Source: Pseudomonadota bacterium (GTDB lineage Bacteria; Pseudomonadota; Gammaproteobacteria; Burkholderiales; Burkholderiaceae_C). From it: a stretch of DNA of 33,045 nt. Below are positions 1-7,023 of this stretch, in pieces; the stretch's first letter is position 1; every line of letters begins with the position of its first letter. The stretch spans positions 95,779 to 128,823 of the forward strand of contig JAFEEB010000019.1 in the NCBI GenBank assembly GCA_018241325.1. Direction: 5' to 3'. The translations under genes and the position numbers were made by a program. Under the pieces are notes generated by a model that made no database searches, was not told where the DNA came from, and saw only the letters and a list, made by a program, of their open reading frames with translations.

Positions 1-455
1 CCGCTGGTCTGGATGCCGTGCATCGAGACGCTGGCCAAAAGCGCCATCACCTCGGGCGCCTTCACCAGCGGAATCCAGTTGAACTGGCAGTTGGTGCGCG
101 TGGTGAAGTGGCCGTAGCCAAAGCGCAAGGGCGGCGCGCTCAGTTGCAGGCCGGGCTGGGCGGCCTGCAGCGCGTCCTGCGTGGCCTGGGCGTGGGCCAG
201 CAGGGCGGGGTCGGGCCGGTCGTACTCGCGGGCGATGCGCGCCAGCATGCGCAGCTGCGTGCTGCTGACCTCGCCATAGGGCACGGCAATGCGCGCCATG
301 GGGGCGTAGCGCTGGATGTACCAGCCGTTTTGCAGGCGCAGGGGCAGCAACTGCTCCTCGCTCAGCTCGCCGCGCTGCCAGCGCTCGATCTGGTCGCGAA
401 ACTGCTCGGCGCGCTGGCGCACGAAGGCTTGGTCGAAGGCGGTGTATTGGTACAT
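1..455 (-). CDS. cysI: Nitrite/sulfite reductase hemoprotein, N-terminal part (cut by window edge)
   Basis: The first 151 codons are visible; the 3' end lies outside the window. The family reduces sulfite to sulfide in the cytoplasm with siroheme and a 4Fe-4S cluster, during cysteine synthesis. The N-terminal sulfite-reductase ferredoxin-like half is recognised by RLQNGWYIQRYAPMARIAVP (residues 40-59), LRMLARIAREYD (68-79) and GYGHFTTRTNCQFNWIPL (113-130), followed by the MHGIQTS segment at the edge. Residues 81-111, rich in Ala, Gln and Pro, interrupt a place where many relatives run directly from REYD to GYGHFTTR, so this looks like a lineage-specific loop. The start is the ATG 12 bp behind the stop of the upstream permease gene, so the two are probably one transcript. 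The siroheme and cluster cysteines would be in the missing C-terminal half. Family assignment is firm; sulfite rather than nitrite as substrate is inferred from the neighbour. Confidence 0.88.
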   Translation of the reverse strand, partial: MYQYTAFDQAFVRQRAEQFRDQIERWQRGELSEEQLLPLRLQNGWYIQRYAPMARIAVPYGEVSSTQLRMLARIAREYDRPDPALLAHAQATQDALQAAQPGLQLSAPPLRFGYGHFTTRTNCQFNWIPLVKAPEVMALLASVSMHGIQTS

Positions 456-467
456 CGACGCGATGGG

Positions 468-1262
468 TCAGGCAAACACGAGTTTGCTGCCGGCATAGGC
501 CAGCAACAGTGAAAGAATCGAGCGCACCAGGCGCTGCGGCGCATGCGCCGTCAGTCGCGCGCCCAGCCACACGCCGGGCAGCGAGCCGGCCAGCAGCAGG
601 CCCAAAAGCGGCCAGTTGATGGAGCCGATGGCCGCGTGGCCCAGGCCCGCCACCAGGGTCAGCGGCACGGCGTAGGCGATGTCCGCGGCGACGATGCGCG
701 CCAGGGGCAGGGCGGGGTACAGCAGCAGCAGCACCGCGACGCCGACGGCGCCGGCGCCCACCGAGGTCAGCGTCACCAGCGCGCCGATGGCGGCGCCCAG
801 CGCGATCGGCAGGGCCCAGTGGCGTGCCTGCGTCGGGTCGGTGTGGGCGGGCAGCGGCGCATCGTGGCGCTGGGCCGCGTGGCCCAGCGTGGCCTTGTAC
901 AAGGTGGCCGCGGCCGTGAGCAGCACCGCCACGCCCAGCGTCAGCGTGATCACGCGCTGCACGGCCGGCTCGGCCGGGCCGACGCGCTGCAATATCCAGA
1001 GCGTGGCCAGCGCCGCCGGCAGGCTGCCCAGGCTGAGCTGGCCCACCACACGCCAGGGCACCAGCCGGCGGCGCGCGAATTGCAGCGTGCCGCCCAGCTT
1101 GGTGCCGGCGGCAAACAGCAGGTCGGTGCCCACCGCCAGGTTGGGCGCGATGCCAAAGCCGAAGATGAGCAGCGGCGTCATCAGCGAGCCGCCGCCCACG
1201 CCCGTCAGCGCGACGACGAAGCCGACGAAAGAGCCCGCGAAAACAAAAGCCAGGTCGTGCAT
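468..1262 (-). CDS. TauE/SafE (TSUP) family membrane permease
   Basis: A 264-residue integral membrane protein of the TSUP family, whose members move sulfite, sulfonates or other sulfur-containing and organic anions across the inner membrane. The N-terminal signature is clear: hydrophobic helix, then GVGGGSLMTPLLIFGFGI (about residues 22-39) and GTDLLFAAGTKLGGTLQFARR (45-65, the repeat-motif region of the family). A second set of helices follows a hydrophilic loop rich in His, Asp and Pro (about 130-150), with LTSVGAGAVGVAVLLLLYP as the matching half-motif. Eight or so membrane segments fit the family. It sits directly upstream of, and 12 bp from, the sulfite reductase gene, which suggests a role in sulfur-oxyanion transport for assimilation, but the transported ion cannot be read from the sequence. 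The 270 bp upstream separate it from the divergent dehydratase gene and contain an AT-rich patch near 1303-1325 that may hold the promoter. Confidence 0.87.
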   Translation of the reverse strand: MHDLAFVFAGSFVGFVVALTGVGGGSLMTPLLIFGFGIAPNLAVGTDLLFAAGTKLGGTLQFARRRLVPWRVVGQLSLGSLPAALATLWILQRVGPAEPAVQRVITLTLGVAVLLTAAATLYKATLGHAAQRHDAPLPAHTDPTQARHWALPIALGAAIGALVTLTSVGAGAVGVAVLLLLYPALPLARIVAADIAYAVPLTLVAGLGHAAIGSINWPLLGLLLAGSLPGVWLGARLTAHAPQRLVRSILSLLLAYAGSKLVFA

Positions 1263-1467
1263 GATGGCGGCGATTGTTCAGTGCGCCGCGCCCATCACCA
1301 ACGACATTTTTTTGATTTGCTAATGCGTACCATGGCGCATGGCCCCGGGCCGACCCCGGTGTCGCGCGATCGGCGACGATGCGGGCAGGGGCCCGCGCCC
1401 GGCGGGCGCCATCGCCGGGCCGCCCGGGCGTCGCGCGCCGCGCCGGGTTCGCTTCATGCACGGTTTT

Positions 1468-1525
1468 TTGGTCAAATGGGCTCGCTGCGCTTGCTGGTCA
1501 TGCGCAAACAGCTATTGAATTGAGA
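1468..1525 (-). repeat. R58 dispersed repeat, intergenic copy
   Basis: Full-length but diverged copy of a 58-nt element seen four times in this window. It has the same ungapped length as the copy at 32642-32699 (reverse complement), with conserved ends: TTGG-CAAA on one side and GCGCAA-CAGCTAT on the other. It ends just before the start codon of the dehydratase gene and so overlaps its ribosome-binding region. The rest of the 1263-1532 gap holds no recognisable gene. Confidence 0.65.
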
Positions 1526-1532
1526 GTGATCG

Positions 1533-2507
1533 ATGTCTTCCGCGCTGCATCTTCCCACCTTGCCCGAGATCGAAGCCGCCGCCGCCGTGGTGTATCGCGC
1601 CTTTGCGCCGACGCCGCAATACCGCTGGGCCCTGCTGTCCGAGCGCCTGGGCACCGATTGCTGGGTCAAGCACGAGAACCACACGCCCGTGGGCGCCTTC
1701 AAGATTCGCGGGGGCCTGGCCTTCTTCGATGCCCTGGCGCAGCGCGGTGCGCTCCCGCGCGAGGTCATCAGCGCCACGCGCGGCAACCACGGCCAGAGCA
1801 TCGGCTGGGCCGCCAGGGCGCATGGCGTGCGCTGCACCATCGTCGTGCCGCGCGGCAATTCGCCCGAGAAGAACGCCGCCATGCGCGCGCTGGGCGCGGT
1901 GCTGGTCGAGCACGGCGACGACTTCACGGCGGCGGCCGACCACGCGCGCCAGTTGGCCCAGGAGCGCGGCGCGCTCCGGGTGCCCAGCTTCGACCGCGAT
2001 CTGGTGCGGGGTGTCGCCACCTACTGGCTGGAGTTCCTGCGCGCCGTGCCGCGGCTGGATGTGGCCTACGTGCCCATCGGCCTGGGCTCGGGCGCCTGCG
2101 CAGCCATTGCGGCCAAGCGTGCGCTGGGCCACGCGGTGCGCATCGTCGGCGTCGTCAGTCGGCACGCGCCGACCTACGCTCTTTCGCTGGCCGCCGGCCG
2201 GGTGGTCGAGGCGCCCGTTACCGCCCAGCTGGCCGACGGTATGGCCGTGCGCCGCGCCGACGCGCAGGCACTGGCGGTGCTGGCCCAGGGCCTCGACCAC
2301 GTGGTGCAGGTGGACGACGCGCAAGTCGCTGCCGCGATGCGCGCCCTGCACACCGACACCCACAACACGGCCGAAGGCGCGGGGGCCGCCGCGCTGGCCG
2401 CCGCCGTGCAGGAGCGCGATCGACTGGCCGGCCAGTGCGTGGGCCTGGCGCTGACCGGTGCCAACGTGGATGCCGGCGTCCTGGCCCAGGTCTTGCAGGC
2501 CGTGTAG
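1533..2507 (+). CDS. Threonine/serine dehydratase, catabolic type (PLP fold type II)
   Basis: A 324-residue PLP-dependent enzyme expected to deaminate threonine to 2-oxobutyrate or serine to pyruvate in the cytoplasm. HENHTPVGAFKIRGG (residues 47-61) holds the Schiff-base Lys57; ATRGNHGQS (81-89) holds the Asn that contacts the cofactor; GLGSGAC (183-189) is the glycine-rich phosphate cup. There is no C-terminal ACT regulatory domain, so feedback inhibition as in biosynthetic IlvA is not expected. A purine-rich stretch (GAGAGTGA) precedes the ATG and lies at the edge of an R58 repeat copy. The histidine-phosphatase gene follows in the same direction after 64 bp. Family members also include hydroxyectoine-pathway and hydroxyaspartate dehydratases, so the substrate is not certain. 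Confidence 0.86.
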   Translation: MSSALHLPTLPEIEAAAAVVYRAFAPTPQYRWALLSERLGTDCWVKHENHTPVGAFKIRGGLAFFDALAQRGALPREVISATRGNHGQSIGWAARAHGVRCTIVVPRGNSPEKNAAMRALGAVLVEHGDDFTAAADHARQLAQERGALRVPSFDRDLVRGVATYWLEFLRAVPRLDVAYVPIGLGSGACAAIAAKRALGHAVRIVGVVSRHAPTYALSLAAGRVVEAPVTAQLADGMAVRRADAQALAVLAQGLDHVVQVDDAQVAAAMRALHTDTHNTAEGAGAAALAAAVQERDRLAGQCVGLALTGANVDAGVLAQVLQAV

Positions 2508-2571
2508 CGCCGGCTCCACGCTGTCGCGCGCAGGACGGGCGCGCGCGTGGGCGGCCCAGCACAATCGCCGC

Positions 2572-3333
2572 ATGGGAACGCTTTACCTCGTGCGACACGG
2601 CCAGGCCAGCTTTGGCGCCGCCGACTACGACAACCTGAGCGACCGGGGGCGGCAGCAGTCGCGCCGTCTGGGCGAATACTGGCGCGAGCGCTGGGGCGAT
2701 GAACTGCGCTTCGATGCCGTGCTCACCGGCACGCTGCGCCGGCAGGTGCAGACCTGGCAGGGCATTGCCGAAGGCGCTGGGCTGGCCGCGCCGACCCCGA
2801 GCCGCGCCGGACCGCCGCAAGCGGCGAGCGCCCCCTCGGGGGGCAGCGACAGCGCGCCAGCGCCGCGCGTGGGGGCCCACGTTTTATGGCCCGGCCTGAA
2901 CGAATACGACAGCCATGCCGTCATCGCCGCCATTCACCCGCAGCCGCTGCCCAAGGCCGATACGCCCGAGCGCTATCGCGAGCACTTTCGCCTGCTGCGC
3001 ACCGGCCTGGCCGCCTGGATGCGCGGCGACACGCAGCCCGTGGGCATGCCCAGCTGGCGTGACTTCGTGGCGGGTGTGGCCGGCGCGCTGGAGCACGTGC
3101 GCACGCAACACGACGGACGGGTGCTGATCGTCTCCAGCGGCGGGCCGATCGCCACCGCCATCGGCCAGGTGCTGGGCACGCCGCCCGACACCACCATCGA
3201 GCTGAACCTGCGCTACCGCAACACGGCGGTGAGCGAGCTGACCTTCACGCCGCGGCGCCACATGCTGGTGACCTACAACACCTTGCCGCACCTGGACGCC
3301 GCGCCCTACCGGGATTGGGTGACCTACGCCTGA
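2572..3333 (+). CDS. Histidine phosphatase family protein with an in-frame repeat insert
   Basis: A 253-residue member of the phosphoglycerate-mutase-like superfamily. The phosphate-accepting motif LVRHGQASFG is at residues 6-15 (catalytic His9), and LTGTLRRQVQT (51-61) and GLNEYDSHAV (108-117, candidate acid Glu111) follow. The second catalytic histidine expected in a VSHGG-type motif is not there: the protein reads IVSSGGPIATAIG (186-198), with Ser189 in that place. That could mean altered or weak catalysis, although I believe some relatives share this change. Residues 79-102 are encoded by an R156-type repeat and have no counterpart in the fold; they fall just before the GLNEYD segment. 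The chosen ATG starts directly at the beta strand leading to RHG; upstream in-frame starts overlap the previous gene. The physiological substrate is unknown. Confidence 0.8.
   Translation: MGTLYLVRHGQASFGAADYDNLSDRGRQQSRRLGEYWRERWGDELRFDAVLTGTLRRQVQTWQGIAEGAGLAAPTPSRAGPPQAASAPSGGSDSAPAPRVGAHVLWPGLNEYDSHAVIAAIHPQPLPKADTPERYREHFRLLRTGLAAWMRGDTQPVGMPSWRDFVAGVAGALEHVRTQHDGRVLIVSSGGPIATAIGQVLGTPPDTTIELNLRYRNTAVSELTFTPRRHMLVTYNTLPHLDAAPYRDWVTYA
2806..2877 (+). repeat. R156-family repeat, short coding variant
   Basis: A 72-nt copy lies inside the histidine-phosphatase gene. Its left end, GCCGGACCGCCGCAAG, and the AGCGCCCCCTCGGGG block match the copy at 27605-27760, and its right end GCGTGGGGGC matches too; the hairpin module is absent. 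It is read in the same frame as the carboxylase copy (AGPPQ at the left end, VGA at the right end), and it leaves the host gene open on both sides. Confidence 0.8.
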
Positions 3334-3483
3334 CGCTTCAAATTCAGGAGCAATTGGGCGGGCATCGACAGGCGGCCCAGTCGGGTGCGGGGCCGGCCAT
3401 GCGAGCGGCCCTGGTTGCGCGGGCTTGAACCGGCCCCTGGCGGCGAGCCCCTGGCGCGTCGGCGCCGCGGGGCGCGCGCCGGT

Positions 3484-4455
3484 TCATTGCGGCTGAAACC
3501 CGCTGTCCTTGATGATGCGCGACCACACCTGGGTGTAGGCGCGCTCGCGCGCATCGAGCTGGCGCGGCGTCATGTAGCCCACCGTCAGGCCCATGTCGGT
3601 CAGCTGCTTGTGCACCTCGGGGACGGCCAGCGCCTTTTCGAGCGCGCGCGTGAAGCGGTTGACGAAGTCGGCCGGCGTGCCCCTGGGCGCCCAGATGCCG
3701 TAGTAGGGCGTGTCTTCCAGCCCCTTGATGCCCAGCTCGGCAAAGGTGGGCACGCCCGGCAGTGCGGCCTGGCGCTGGCCGCCCAGCACGGCGATCATGT
3801 GCAGCTTGCCGGCGCGCTGGTATTCGATGAAGTCGGGCACCGAGCCCACGCCGGCCGGAATCTGGTTGCCCAGCATGTCGGCCATCATGGGCGCGCTGCC
3901 CTTGTAGGGCACGGGCGTCAGCTTCAGGTCGTACTTCTTGCCCAGCAGCTGCACCAGGAATTCGGGCGTCGAGGCCGGCGCCGGAATGCCGATGCCCGCC
4001 TGCCCGCCCTGCTTGCGCACCCAGGCGATGAACTCGCTCACGCTGCGCGCCGGCGTGCCGCCGGACACCGCCAGCCCGTTGACGAAGGTGGCGATGCCGC
4101 CCACGGGCTCGAAGTCCGTCTGCGGGTCGAAGCCGGGCTTCTTGACGACTTGCGGCAGGATCGAGAGGGTGTGGTCGTGCGACAGGAACAGCGTGGTGCC
4201 GTCCGCGCGCGCCGCCTTCAGTTGCTGCCCCGCAAGCTGCCCGCCCGCGCCGGGGCGGTTGTCCACCAGCACCGGGCGGCCCAGATCGGCTTGCAGCTTT
4301 TCGGCCAGCAGGCGGGCGATGGCGTCCGAGCCGCCGCCCGGCGGAAAGCCCACCAGCAGGTGGATCGGCGCGTCGGACTGCGCCCACACCGCAGGCGCAG
4401 CGCCCAGCGCAGCGGCGGACAGCAGGGTGGAGCAGAAACGGCGGCGGTCCAGCAT
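3484..4455 (-). CDS. Tripartite tricarboxylate transporter receptor (Bug family)
   Basis: A 323-residue periplasmic solute-binding protein of the Bug/TctC family, which is greatly expanded in Burkholderiales. It begins MLDRRRFCSTLLSAAALG with an arginine-rich n-region and a hydrophobic stretch ending VWAQ, fitting an export signal (Tat-like or Sec). The mature part shows IHLLVGFPPGGGSDAIARLL (about 31-50), then RPVLVDNRPGAGG and later PVPYKGSAPMMADMLGNQI and YGIWAPRGTP, all hallmarks of the family. The ATG has a GAGGATC purine stretch about 8 nt upstream. No TctA/TctB membrane genes are nearby, which is usual for these orphan receptors. The creatininase-family gene lies upstream on the same strand beyond 356 bp of repeat DNA, so cotranscription is doubtful. 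Ligand unknown. Confidence 0.92.
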   Translation of the reverse strand: MLDRRRFCSTLLSAAALGAAPAVWAQSDAPIHLLVGFPPGGGSDAIARLLAEKLQADLGRPVLVDNRPGAGGQLAGQQLKAARADGTTLFLSHDHTLSILPQVVKKPGFDPQTDFEPVGGIATFVNGLAVSGGTPARSVSEFIAWVRKQGGQAGIGIPAPASTPEFLVQLLGKKYDLKLTPVPYKGSAPMMADMLGNQIPAGVGSVPDFIEYQRAGKLHMIAVLGGQRQAALPGVPTFAELGIKGLEDTPYYGIWAPRGTPADFVNRFTRALEKALAVPEVHKQLTDMGLTVGYMTPRQLDARERAYTQVWSRIIKDSGFQPQ

Positions 4456-4538
4456 GGCGAAGATCCTCAGGGCGAGCGAAAGAAAGATGACGATTCTAGG
4501 AGCGCCTGGCGGCCGATTGCCGCGCCGGTGGCCACAGC

Positions 4539-4599
4539 AATCCCAATGAGCCGGCCGGCCGCGGAGCAGGCCCCGCCAGCGAAGGCCGTGGCCGGGCTT
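4539..4599 (+). repeat. Dispersed ~61-nt GC-rich repeat, copy 1 of 2
   Basis: Aligns without gaps to 10761-10821 at about three quarters identity, with GGCCGCGGAGCAGGCC and CCGTGGCCGGG shared exactly. It lies in the 356-bp gap between the Bug receptor and the creatininase-family gene, next to the probable MITE. It encodes nothing recognisable. Its arms GGCCGCGG and CCGTGGCC could pair. Function unknown. Confidence 0.6.
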
Positions 4600-4646
4600 G
4601 CACCGGCGCTTGGCGTTGTGCCCTTGGGGGGAAGGCGGTTCAGGGA

Positions 4647-4815
4647 CTAGGAGCGTGGGCGGCAGAAGGGACGTCGGCTGCAAATGTGCCGCAGCCGTCC
4701 ATTTTTCACCGGCTTCTTGGCCCATAGCGGAGCTGTGGGCCTGCGAATCCGGCAAAAACTGTCCTCGCTGGGGCCCATTTTCGCTATCGACGCCTTCTGC
4801 CGCCCACACTCCTAG
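4647..4815. mobile_element. Probable MITE with 19-23 bp terminal inverted repeats
   Basis: CTAGGAGCGTGGGCGGCAGA begins at 4647, and its near-perfect reverse complement ends at 4815 (23 bp, one mismatch). If the outer CTAG on each side is a target duplication, the element proper is 4651-4811, 161 bp, with 19-bp terminal repeats. The interior has no coding capacity but folds into at least two hairpins: 4675-4697 (CGGCTGC/GCAGCCG) and 4719-4741 (GGCCCATAGC paired with GCTGTGGGCC, one wobble). CTAG fits the YTAR target rule known for IS5-group elements, so an IS5-type transposase may mobilise it; this is inference. The right CTAG contains the stop codon of the creatininase-family gene. The rest of the 4456-4811 gap holds the 61-nt repeat and no gene. 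Confidence 0.68.
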
Positions 4816-5663
4816 ATCGGTCGCAGGGTGTCGGCCGGCAGGCGGTCGATTTCCTTGAGCAGGGTGGCCAATGCCCGGCCGGCCGCATCGATCAGGGCCA
4901 AGCCATCCTCCAGGTCGGCGGCGGCGGCGTTGCCGGCGGCGCCCTCGGGGTTCAGGTCTTGCGCGGCCCAGGCGAGCTTGGCACTGCGGCCGTTGCCCAG
5001 GGTGGGGTACTCGCGCGCGCGCAGCTGCGATGTGGAGTCGAAGAACTTGAAGCGCGACTGGCGCACCAGGCGCGGCTTGAGCGCCAGCATCATGGCCGTC
5101 TCGATCTGGCCGCCGTGCACGCCAAAGCGCTGTTCCTCGGCGGGAAAACGCTCCATCGCGTCCTTGCCGTCGGGCTCGAGCAGCGGCAGGTTGAACCAGC
5201 TGGCGCTGTACACCAGCATGCCCAGCCGCGAGCGCCAGTCGCGGGCCACCACGTCCATCAGGCCCACGTTGCCGCCGTGGGTGTTGAACAGCACCAGCTT
5301 GCGCACGCCGCTGGCCAGCACGCTCTCGGCAATGTCGCTCCACAGGCGCATCACGGTGTCCGCCTTCAGGCTCAGCGTGCCGGCAAAGGCCGCGTGCTCG
5401 GGGCTGTAGCCGATGCGCTGCACCGGCAAAAAAAGCGCCGGCAGGTCGGCCGGCAGGTGCGCCGTTGCCGCCTGCACCATGCTGTGGGCCAGGTTGGCGT
5501 CGACCGACAGCGGCAGGTGGGGGCCGTGCTGCTCGGTGGCGCCCAGCGGCAGCACGGCAATGGCCCGGTGCAAGTCCAGCGTGGCGAAGTCGGTGGTCGC
5601 CAGGTCCGACCATTGGCGCGTGCGGGGTGGCTGTGCGGGCATGTCGCGCATCTTACGCAACAT
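4812..5663 (-). CDS. Creatininase-family amidohydrolase
   Basis: A protein of up to 283 residues in the creatininase superfamily, metal-dependent enzymes that hydrolyse cyclic or linear amide bonds (creatinine, formamides, mycofactocin precursor peptide). The metal-site motifs are present: LPLGATEQHGPHLPLSVDA (residues 38-56; Glu44, His46, Asp55), NTHGGNVG (second His) and GVHGGQIETAMM (the Glu of the ET pair). Length fits the family. Three start codons are possible within eight codons (residues 1, 5 and 8); none has a strong ribosome-binding site, and I give the longest. The gene diverges from the AlaX gene with under 50 bp between them. The stop codon lies within the CTAG end of the probable MITE. 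The nearby Bug receptor could supply a small substrate, but nothing in the sequence shows which one. Confidence 0.85.
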   Translation of the reverse strand: MLRKMRDMPAQPPRTRQWSDLATTDFATLDLHRAIAVLPLGATEQHGPHLPLSVDANLAHSMVQAATAHLPADLPALFLPVQRIGYSPEHAAFAGTLSLKADTVMRLWSDIAESVLASGVRKLVLFNTHGGNVGLMDVVARDWRSRLGMLVYSASWFNLPLLEPDGKDAMERFPAEEQRFGVHGGQIETAMMLALKPRLVRQSRFKFFDSTSQLRAREYPTLGNGRSAKLAWAAQDLNPEGAAGNAAAADLEDGLALIDAAGRALATLLKEIDRLPADTLRPI

Positions 5664-5690
5664 TGCTTACGGATCGCTACCATAGTCCGA

Positions 5691-6470
5691 ATGACAGAAG
5701 AACTTTTTCGTCAGGACGCAACACTCGCGCAGTGCCGCGCCACCGTGCTGGCCGTGACCGAGGCCGGCATCGTGCTGGACCGCACGGTGTTCTACCCGCT
5801 GGGCGGCGGGCAGGCGGGCGACACCGGCTGGCTGGAGCGGGCGGACGGCTCGCGCATCGCCATTGCCGACACGCGCAAGGAGAAGGATGCCGAGGGTGCG
5901 GTGACGGGGCGAATCGTGCACCTGCCCGCACCCGATCAGCGCGAGACGCTATTAAAATTGAAGCTTGACGAGGCGATCACGGCGCGCATCGACATGCCGC
6001 GGCGCCGGCGCCTGATGCGCTTTCACACCGCCTCGCACCTGCTGTGCCACCTGGTGCCGGTGCCCGTCAACGGCTGCTCGATCACGCCCGAGCACGCGCG
6101 CATCGACTTTCACATGAGCGAGCCGCTGGACAAGGAGGCCTTGACGGCCGGCCTGGCGCGGCTGGTGGCGGCGGCCCTGCCCGTGGTGGTGGGCCGCGTG
6201 ACCGACGCCGAGCTGGACGCGCACCCCGAGCTGGTCAAGAGCATGAGCGTGCAGCCCCCGCGCGGCAGCGGCACGGTGCGCACGATACGGATCGGCGCCG
6301 CGCCCGCGGACGCCGAGCGCATCGGCGCGCCGGGGGGCGAGCTGATCGACTTGCAGCCCTGCGGCGGCACGCATGTGGCCAACACCGCCGAGATCGGCGC
6401 CGTGGTGGTGACCAAGATCGAAAAGAAAAGCGCCATGTCGCGCCGCGTGGTGCTGGGCTTTGCCGATTGA
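5691..6470 (+). CDS. AlaX-type alanyl-tRNA editing protein
   Basis: A 259-residue stand-alone relative of the AlaRS editing domain, which hydrolyses Ser- or Gly-tRNA(Ala) in the cytoplasm. YPLGGGQAGDTGWL (about 35-48) is the typical N-terminal segment of AlaRS-like second additional domains. The zinc site is complete: HTASHLL supplies His112 and His116, and CGGTHV supplies Cys224 and His228. The stretch ETLLKLKLDE (about 85-94), in the linker before the ARIDMPRRRRLMRFHTASH segment, is AT-rich at the DNA level and may be a decayed repeat fragment. The ATG is the first start after the divergent gene's start, about 27 bp away. A DUF411 gene follows after 31 bp and may be cotranscribed. Family and activity class are secure. 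Confidence 0.9.
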   Translation: MTEELFRQDATLAQCRATVLAVTEAGIVLDRTVFYPLGGGQAGDTGWLERADGSRIAIADTRKEKDAEGAVTGRIVHLPAPDQRETLLKLKLDEAITARIDMPRRRRLMRFHTASHLLCHLVPVPVNGCSITPEHARIDFHMSEPLDKEALTAGLARLVAAALPVVVGRVTDAELDAHPELVKSMSVQPPRGSGTVRTIRIGAAPADAERIGAPGGELIDLQPCGGTHVANTAEIGAVVVTKIEKKSAMSRRVVLGFAD

Positions 6471-6501
6471 ACTTTGTCGCGGATACGACTCGAACCTTGC
6501 C

Positions 6502-6993
6502 ATGAAGCCCACGCACACCCCCCAGAGCGCGCGCCGCCGCGCCCTGCAATGGACCGCCGCCGGCCTGGCGGCCTTCGCCAGCGGCCCCCTGTGGGCGCAG
6601 CGCGCCGCGCCGGCCACGGCGGTCGAAGTCTGGAAAGACGCCAGCTGCGGCTGCTGCCATGACTGGATCGCGCACATGGAGCAAAACGGCTTCAGGCTGA
6701 CGGCGCACGACACCGGCAACACCGCCGTGCGCGCGCGCCTGGGGCTGGCGGCCCGATACGGCTCCTGTCACACGGCGCTGGTGGGCGGCTATGTGCTGGA
6801 GGGCCACGTGCATGCCGACGACGTGCGCCGCCTGCTGCGCGAAAAACCCCAGGCGCTGGGGCTGGCGGTGCCGGGCATGCCGGTGGGATCGCCGGGCATG
6901 GATGGCGCGGTGTACGGCGGGCGGCGCGACCGCTACGACACCCTGCTGGTACTGCGCGACGGCACCAGCCGGGTGTTCCGCAGCCACGCCTGA
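6502..6993 (+). CDS. DUF411 family metal-binding protein, exported
   Basis: A 163-residue protein of the DUF411 family, usually described as small periplasmic metal-binding proteins found near copper or other metal genes. The n-region SARRRALQW and a hydrophobic segment ending PLWAQ (about residue 33) form a signal peptide with a twin-arginine look. The mature part contains ASCGCCHDW (Cys49, Cys51, Cys52), which is the family's metal-binding motif, then GSCHTALV and GHVHADDVRRLL with further Cys and His residues, and PGMPVGSPGM near the end. There is no copper gene in the neighbourhood; it follows the AlaX gene and converges with the cyclopropane synthase gene. Start chosen at the MKPTHT codon because it gives a proper signal peptide; an ATG 14 codons upstream overlaps the AlaX gene. 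Metal specificity unknown. Confidence 0.85.
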   Translation: MKPTHTPQSARRRALQWTAAGLAAFASGPLWAQRAAPATAVEVWKDASCGCCHDWIAHMEQNGFRLTAHDTGNTAVRARLGLAARYGSCHTALVGGYVLEGHVHADDVRRLLREKPQALGLAVPGMPVGSPGMDGAVYGGRRDRYDTLLVLRDGTSRVFRSHA

Positions 6994-7023
6994 CGGCCGC
7001 CCAAAGGCGCCGCGCTCAGCCTC

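Noticed and set aside
2458-2571. Longer N-terminus for the histidine phosphatase
   Set aside because: The extra 38 residues overlap the dehydratase gene and have no domain content; the internal ATG begins exactly at the first beta strand before RHG.
3389-3437. Inverted repeat GGGGCCGG/CCGGCCCC between the convergent phosphatase and Bug receptor genes
   Set aside because: The loop is over 30 nt and no T-tract follows on either strand, so I do not call a terminator.
3484-5613. A 709-codon open frame on the minus strand joining the creatininase region and the Bug receptor
   Set aside because: Only its last 323 codons code for a recognisable protein; the upstream part is an out-of-frame reading of the creatininase-family gene and of the repeat/MITE gap. 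It is not a fusion.
5944-5963. Possible R58 fragment in the AlaX gene (CGCTATTAAAATTGAAGC)
   Set aside because: Only a few bases agree with the conserved part of R58; too short to separate from chance.
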